This document shows positions 5,256 through 9,318 of a DNA stretch of 9,318 nucleotides, piece after piece (position 1 is the first letter of the stretch; each line of letters opens with the position of its first letter). Made by a program: the position numbers and the translations under genes. This stretch comes from Candidatus Poseidonia sp. (GTDB lineage Archaea > Thermoplasmatota > Poseidoniia > Poseidoniales > Poseidoniaceae), in assembly GCA_013330155.1 (NCBI GenBank), contig DUIU01000097.1, forward strand, positions 530 to 9,847. The letters run 5' to 3'. Below the pieces are notes generated by a model. That model was not told the origin of the DNA and did not search any database. It worked only from the letters and a program-made list of their open reading frames with translations.

Positions 5256-7145
5256 ATGTCCAAGGATGAACCGATTGAAGTTGAAATGAAGGACATGGTT
5301 AGTGCTTCATCGACAAAGGAGTTCAACATCGTCCTTGGTTCTACCCTTGCAATCTCGCTTGTTTTCCTGTTCCTATCCGCGTATTTCGCAGAAACGTTGG
5401 TCAACATCGTCGTCGAAGATGAATCGGATGATACCCTTCGCGTACCTGTTTGGGAGCGCTACAAACTTCCCTATGAGACAGACGGGGATTTTGGAGTAGC
5501 TCTCGAAGTAGGGCCGTACGAAGTCCTCCAAACTGAGAATGAATGGAACTCCACTCACTATTTTGTTGAATATACGCTTCCGCTTGAGGAAGGAGGCGCT
5601 GCCCCGAACGGCCTGATTAGCCTGGCCGTGTGGAGGCCCCTCGTCGAGGAAGGCGTCAAGGTGCCAGTCATTGCAGAAAGTGGGCCATACTTCCAAGAGG
5701 CAAGTGTGGAAACGCCTTCGATTGAAGTCCCTGGTAGTTGGCTCGGCCAGATGTTCATTGACCAAATCCTTCCTCACGGGTACGCCTTTGCACAGATCTC
5801 CGTCTCAGGCACTGGCAGGAGTAACCATTGCATGGACCTCATGGGGAATGCAGAACAACTCGGCAACGATGCAGCGGTTCGGTGGTTGGGTGAACAGGAA
5901 TGGTCCAACGGCGCTGTAGCCTTGATTGGAAAATCCTACGACGGCAGTACTCCGTGGCAGGCGGCTATGTTTGGCTCCGAGCACGATTATCTGAAGACCA
6001 TCGTCCCCATCTCTGGGTTAATCGGTGTCAAGGAACTCATGTGGAAAAACGGTTCTGCTGAGGCACGTGCCCCGATCATGCACAATGGCGTGTATGGCTC
6101 CTACGGAATCGATGGCGATGAAGAAGATTACCAAAACCTCTGCCCGGATTACATACTTGGCCCAGGGACTGGCGTAAGTGCCTACATGTTCGGCTCGGAG
6201 GTTGCAGGGACATATTGGGAAGAGCGATATTTCCTCGACCGCGTCCTAGAGAATTACCAAGGCAGCGTTTACCTGATTCAAGGCATGCATGATTGGAACG
6301 TCGACCCTCACATGGCCGTTCCAACCATCAATCGCTTAATCGACGCTGGAATTGAGGCTCGTGGATTGTTTGGTCAATGGGACCACGATTATCCAGACCG
6401 ACCCGTCCAGTTGGACGACCGTTCCGACCTCGGTGGTTACGGTGGCGAAGCGTTTCCTGAGATGATTCGATATGACTGGATGCAGGACATGTTGGAGTGG
6501 TTTGACTATTACCTCAAAGGCATCGGAGAACAACCCGGCCAGTGGATTGAAATCCAATCCAATCAAGGTTCCTGGCGCATAGAAGACCGTTATCCTGCCA
6601 ATGATACAGATGCGATGGTCTTGGAACTTGGCACGAACATGACCAATATTGCAGGCACCACTACCGTCCTGCCGGATGCATCCTCTGGGCCCGTTTGGGA
6701 ATCGGAACCTCTTCCCAACGACCTCTACATCGCCGGATTGCCCCGTGTGCACATTGAAGTAACAACCGCGACTCTCGGTGGGCAACTTTACGCCCTGCTG
6801 GAAGATTGTGATAACCAAAGCAATTGCATTCACCTCGGTCATGCCATCATGGATTTGAGGTATCATGCTGGAGGAGATGACATTCAAACATGGACGCCTG
6901 TGGTCCAGTCAATCAATGCCAAAATGGAATTCTTTGCGATGGATGCTGAGGTCCAAGCGGGACACGTCCTCCGCCTAACCCTTCTTTCAACAGGAGAGGA
7001 TTACCTCCCCGCCAGCACCTCCTCCGTTGTATTTGTTGAAGAAGGGGCCTCCTCAACGCTCCAACTCGACATCTTCAATCCGGATAATCGCACCTATTTT
7101 ACGCCGCCCGTTTGTACACACGAACGCTGCCTTCAAACCGATTGA
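5256..7145 (+). CDS. Membrane-anchored S15/CocE-type serine hydrolase (X-Pro dipeptidyl-peptidase-like)
   Basis: The product is 629 residues. A hydrophobic segment (about 25-45) after an acidic cytoplasmic N-terminus looks like an uncleaved signal anchor, placing the rest outside the cell. An alpha/beta-hydrolase domain follows with the nucleophile motif GKSYDGS (Ser227), the acid in GMHDWNVDP (Asp346) and the base in GQWDHDYP (His377), an S15/CocE-like triad. GHDW-like sequence before the acid resembles PepX. Residues about 405-610 fit the C-terminal beta-sandwich of this family. The family includes X-Pro dipeptidyl-peptidases and esterases such as cocaine esterase, so the substrate is not fixed; the hutUH neighbours favour peptides. 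All six cysteines (192, 296, 518, 524, 620, 625) and six N-x-S/T sequons are in the exterior part, which suggests disulfides and glycosylation. The 3' end overlaps the convergent MFS gene by 13 bases. No strong Shine-Dalgarno precedes ATG 5256. Confidence 0.88.
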   Translation: MSKDEPIEVEMKDMVSASSTKEFNIVLGSTLAISLVFLFLSAYFAETLVNIVVEDESDDTLRVPVWERYKLPYETDGDFGVALEVGPYEVLQTENEWNSTHYFVEYTLPLEEGGAAPNGLISLAVWRPLVEEGVKVPVIAESGPYFQEASVETPSIEVPGSWLGQMFIDQILPHGYAFAQISVSGTGRSNHCMDLMGNAEQLGNDAAVRWLGEQEWSNGAVALIGKSYDGSTPWQAAMFGSEHDYLKTIVPISGLIGVKELMWKNGSAEARAPIMHNGVYGSYGIDGDEEDYQNLCPDYILGPGTGVSAYMFGSEVAGTYWEERYFLDRVLENYQGSVYLIQGMHDWNVDPHMAVPTINRLIDAGIEARGLFGQWDHDYPDRPVQLDDRSDLGGYGGEAFPEMIRYDWMQDMLEWFDYYLKGIGEQPGQWIEIQSNQGSWRIEDRYPANDTDAMVLELGTNMTNIAGTTTVLPDASSGPVWESEPLPNDLYIAGLPRVHIEVTTATLGGQLYALLEDCDNQSNCIHLGHAIMDLRYHAGGDDIQTWTPVVQSINAKMEFFAMDAEVQAGHVLRLTLLSTGEDYLPASTSSVVFVEEGASSTLQLDIFNPDNRTYFTPPVCTHERCLQTD

Positions 7146-8389
7146 GGCATGGATTTGGGGGCGTCTGGTTTCCACATGGAAAAGACCACTCCCGACAAGA
7201 CCATGACGCTGGAAAAGAGAAGGATTCCGTTTCGAATTCCAAGGTCAGTGTTCTCCATCAGGTAGCCTGCAACGCTCGTTGATGTCGAAAAGGCAACTGA
7301 GAGGATCAACATGTCCACTGAAAAGACACGTCCGCGGACTTCGTCCTCCACCCACTGCTGCATCATTACGGTCGATAAGACCCAGTTGGCTCCACTCGCG
7401 CTGTGGGCGAAGATGACGAGAATCACCGTGGTCCAAAGCGCATATGGGACGCTGATACCGACAAGGAAATAGATCATGCCAGAAGCGACTATGAGGTAGC
7501 CAACAAGGGAGGGCCACGCCTCTTCATCCGTCAAGAAAGCCCTTGCAAGAATTGGCCCCAATCCTGTTCCAACGCCTCGAGCAAAAAAGAACAATCCGAA
7601 CCCAAAGGCCGCACCAAACCCATCCACGTTAGCGCCCATCAATACGAGGTATACACCTGCGAGACCGCCGCCAGCAACGTTCCAGGATGCTTTTGCAAAG
7701 ACAATTCGGAACAAAGCTGGTTGGCTACGAATTCTATTCCAACCAAACTTGATATTGCGGATGCCTGTTGAGAACAAGGGCCCCTTCATGCTCTCATCAA
7801 TGCTTTGAGGCAACTTGAGGTTCACCAAGAACAAAGTTCCCACCAGGAAGGTCAAAGAATCAACGATAAAGGCTGCATTTGTCCCGTAGAATGAGACAAC
7901 GATGCCCCCCAGCATGGCTCCTAAGCAGAGGGCAGTGGACCACGATGCTGCATCAAGCGCATTGGCTGTGGCCAAATCTTCTTCTGAGACCACGTTTGGG
8001 AGAGAAGCTCGTTCAGCGGTCATGTAAACGCCATGGAGGACCATCATCAATCCCGAAAGACCAATCATCCAGGCAATATCACTTGAATCATTGACCAAGA
8101 GGAAACAAAGAGCCAAGCCTGCCTGTAAGAGATTTGACACCACCATCAGCATTTTCCGATTGAATCGGTCAGCCATGAGTCCAATAAACGGCTGCAAAAT
8201 AGCGAAGCCTGCCATTCGTACGGTAAATAACAAACCGAGTAAAAATTCGCTGCCAGTGTACTCCAATATGAGGAAAAACAGAGCGATGGTGTTGAACCAT
8301 TCTCCAAGCATTGAGATGACAGCGGCAATCCATAACCGTCGAAAATCACGATTCTCGCGAATTAATTGGAGGTAGGTCCGGGATGCCAT
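7133..8389 (-). CDS. MFS transporter, MFS_3 / EntS-like exporter type
   Basis: This 418-residue protein is strongly hydrophobic, with about 12 membrane segments expected. The first spans about 17-41, after a short basic N-terminus. The MFS signature between helices 2 and 3 is clear: GLMADRFNRK (70-79). A related VRGRVFSVDM motif (about 351-360), in the second half, is typical of the MFS_3 branch that includes the enterobactin exporter EntS and putative macrolide exporters. That branch suggests drug or metabolite efflux, but the substrate cannot be read from the sequence. It follows the molybdopterin oxidoreductase gene with a TGATG junction, so the two are probably one operon. ATG 8389 is preferred because GGAGG lies 7 bases upstream. 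GTG 8392, with a GTGA overlap and 4-base spacing, is an equal alternative adding one residue. The 3' end overlaps the convergent hydrolase gene by 13 bases. Confidence 0.9.
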   Translation of the reverse strand: MASRTYLQLIRENRDFRRLWIAAVISMLGEWFNTIALFFLILEYTGSEFLLGLLFTVRMAGFAILQPFIGLMADRFNRKMLMVVSNLLQAGLALCFLLVNDSSDIAWMIGLSGLMMVLHGVYMTAERASLPNVVSEEDLATANALDAASWSTALCLGAMLGGIVVSFYGTNAAFIVDSLTFLVGTLFLVNLKLPQSIDESMKGPLFSTGIRNIKFGWNRIRSQPALFRIVFAKASWNVAGGGLAGVYLVLMGANVDGFGAAFGFGLFFFARGVGTGLGPILARAFLTDEEAWPSLVGYLIVASGMIYFLVGISVPYALWTTVILVIFAHSASGANWVLSTVMMQQWVEDEVRGRVFSVDMLILSVAFSTSTSVAGYLMENTDLGIRNGILLFSSVMVLSGVVFSMWKPDAPKSMPQSV

Positions 8390-9318
8390 CACTCTTCCTC
8401 CAAATCAGAATCATCAATGGAGGAGAGGGTGCATACGATCCACTTTGAGGTCGGCGTATTCGATAATTCTGCTGTTGAATGAAGCGGAACAAGACTGTTG
8501 GCCTCGGGGAAGTAGGCAGCGAGGTTTCCTCTTGGAATCTCATAGGGGATGACGAGCCATTGGTCGGAATGCCGAGTCTCACCGCTAAAATGACTGGTAA
8601 TGGATACGCTTTGTCGTGTTTTCCAGCCGCGTTCAACCATGTCATCGGCATTCATGAACAAAACTCTACGGTGGCCGTGAACGCCTCGGTAGCGGTCATG
8701 CAAGCCATAGATGGTTGTGTTGTATTGGTCATGGCTTCGCATGGTCATCAAGACATATTGGCCAGGTTCGACGGAAACATTCGGCAATTCATGGACGGTG
8801 AAATGGGCCTTGCCCGATGGCGTGGCGAAAGATTGCGAGTCTCGGGGAGGATTCGGTAAGGCGAATCCATGAGGGGTCCGAACTCTTGCATTGTAATCCT
8901 CGAATCCGTTGAGTGAACGCGCCATAAGGGATCTTATCTCATCATAATTTCCAACCAAATCCATCCATGGAAGAGGTTGGTTTCCGAGTGTAGCTTCTGC
9001 CATACGGGCGACGATCCAAGGTTCGCTTCGCAACTCCTTTGAGGCAGGAGGCAATCTTCCAACAGACCGATGAACTTGACCCATGGAATTCTCGACGGTC
9101 ACGAATTGTTGACCCGATATTTGTTCATCCACCTCGGTTCGACCTAAACAAGGCAAGATGATGGCTTCTTTTCCAGTTATGAGGTGCGAGCGATTCAGTT
9201 TTGTAGACACTTGAACCGTTAGCCCGATGTTTTGGAGGGCTACCGCCGTTTTGTCTGTATCTGGGGCTGCTGAAAGGAAGTTCCCGCCCATGCAGAAGAA
9301 CACATCTACCTTGCCATC
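8389..9318 (-). CDS. FdhF/YdeP-type molybdopterin oxidoreductase, C-terminal part (5' end outside the window)
   Basis: The frame is open to the right edge and gives the last 309 residues; family members are about 760, so some 450 N-terminal residues are missing. Blocks typical of the FdhF/YdeP branch of bis-molybdopterin-guanine-dinucleotide enzymes are the FFCMGGNF segment near the edge, STKLNRSHL, ILPCLGRTE, the VENSMGQVHRS...LPPASKELRSEP stretch, and MRSHDQYNTTIYGLHDRYRGV followed by HRRVLFMN. The final third is the molybdopterin dinucleotide-binding domain, with IPRGNLAAYFPEANSLVPL. The family is named for formate dehydrogenase, but most members, including E. coli YdeP (linked to acid resistance), have no proven substrate, so the reaction is open. 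The protein ends in an acidic DDSDLEEE tail. Its stop overlaps the MFS start as TGATG. Cofactor ligands and any iron-sulfur cluster site lie outside the window. Confidence 0.92.
   Translation of the reverse strand, partial: DGKVDVFFCMGGNFLSAAPDTDKTAVALQNIGLTVQVSTKLNRSHLITGKEAIILPCLGRTEVDEQISGQQFVTVENSMGQVHRSVGRLPPASKELRSEPWIVARMAEATLGNQPLPWMDLVGNYDEIRSLMARSLNGFEDYNARVRTPHGFALPNPPRDSQSFATPSGKAHFTVHELPNVSVEPGQYVLMTMRSHDQYNTTIYGLHDRYRGVHGHRRVLFMNADDMVERGWKTRQSVSITSHFSGETRHSDQWLVIPYEIPRGNLAAYFPEANSLVPLHSTAELSNTPTSKWIVCTLSSIDDSDLEEE
8397..8401 (-). promoter_or_regulatory. MFS ribosome binding site within the end of the oxidoreductase gene
   Basis: GGAGG on the minus strand lies 7 bases before ATG 8389. 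It overlaps the codons for the final acidic residues of the upstream oxidoreductase, so the two genes are probably translated together. Confidence 0.65.

Noticed and set aside
6336..6887. Minus-strand open frame of 183 codons inside the hydrolase gene
   Set aside because: It is antisense to conserved parts of the S15-type hydrolase, including its catalytic His region, with no independent start signal.
8479..8859. Plus-strand open frame of 126 codons
   Set aside because: It is antisense to the molybdopterin-binding domain of the oxidoreductase, whose protein sequence is strongly family-like.

Overview
The window looks like a chromosomal fragment of a marine archaeon, most likely Thermoplasmatota (Marine Group II / Poseidoniia). 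This rests on sequence character, not on a marker gene. It holds a DUF835-type protein (a family seen mostly in archaea), a zinc-ribbon protein fused to EF-hands, acidic protein surfaces and tails, a long animal-like urocanase, and densely packed genes with short overlaps and GGAGG-type ribosome binding sites. There is no rRNA, tRNA, CRISPR array, insertion sequence or phage gene, and no gene-free stretch longer than about 120 bases.

Layout. (1) Bases 1-593, minus strand: a protein with two tandem zinc-binding CxxC pairs, two canonical EF-hands and an acidic tail, cut by the left edge. (2) Bases 710-1576, plus strand, divergent from the first: a DUF835-like protein with a C-terminal helical domain. 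(3) Bases 1565-5148, minus strand: a two-gene histidine-degradation operon, hutU then hutH, coupled by an ATGA overlap. HutH removes ammonia from histidine to give urocanate, and HutU hydrates urocanate to imidazolone propionate. The later steps (HutI and the formiminoglutamate enzymes) are not here. (4) Bases 5256-7145, plus strand, divergent from hutU: a membrane-anchored, outward-facing S15/CocE-type serine hydrolase or peptidase. (5) Bases 7133-9318, minus strand: the C-terminal part of an FdhF/YdeP-type molybdopterin oxidoreductase, translationally coupled (TGATG) to an MFS transporter.

How the genes may work together. An extracellular X-Pro-type peptidase beside a histidine-catabolic operon fits a peptide-scavenging heterotroph that uses amino acids as carbon and nitrogen. 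The shared 107-bp divergent promoter contains a TTTGAG-N7-CTCAAA palindrome, a candidate operator just upstream of hutU. The zinc-ribbon/EF-hand and DUF835 genes look like a separate divergent pair with a regulatory or signalling flavour but no assigned function. The oxidoreductase-MFS pair is a third, independent unit. I see no convincing new defence or mobile system. The most interesting items are the zinc-ribbon/EF-hand architecture with its DUF835 neighbour, the animal-type urocanase, and the palindrome in the hutU/hydrolase divergent promoter.
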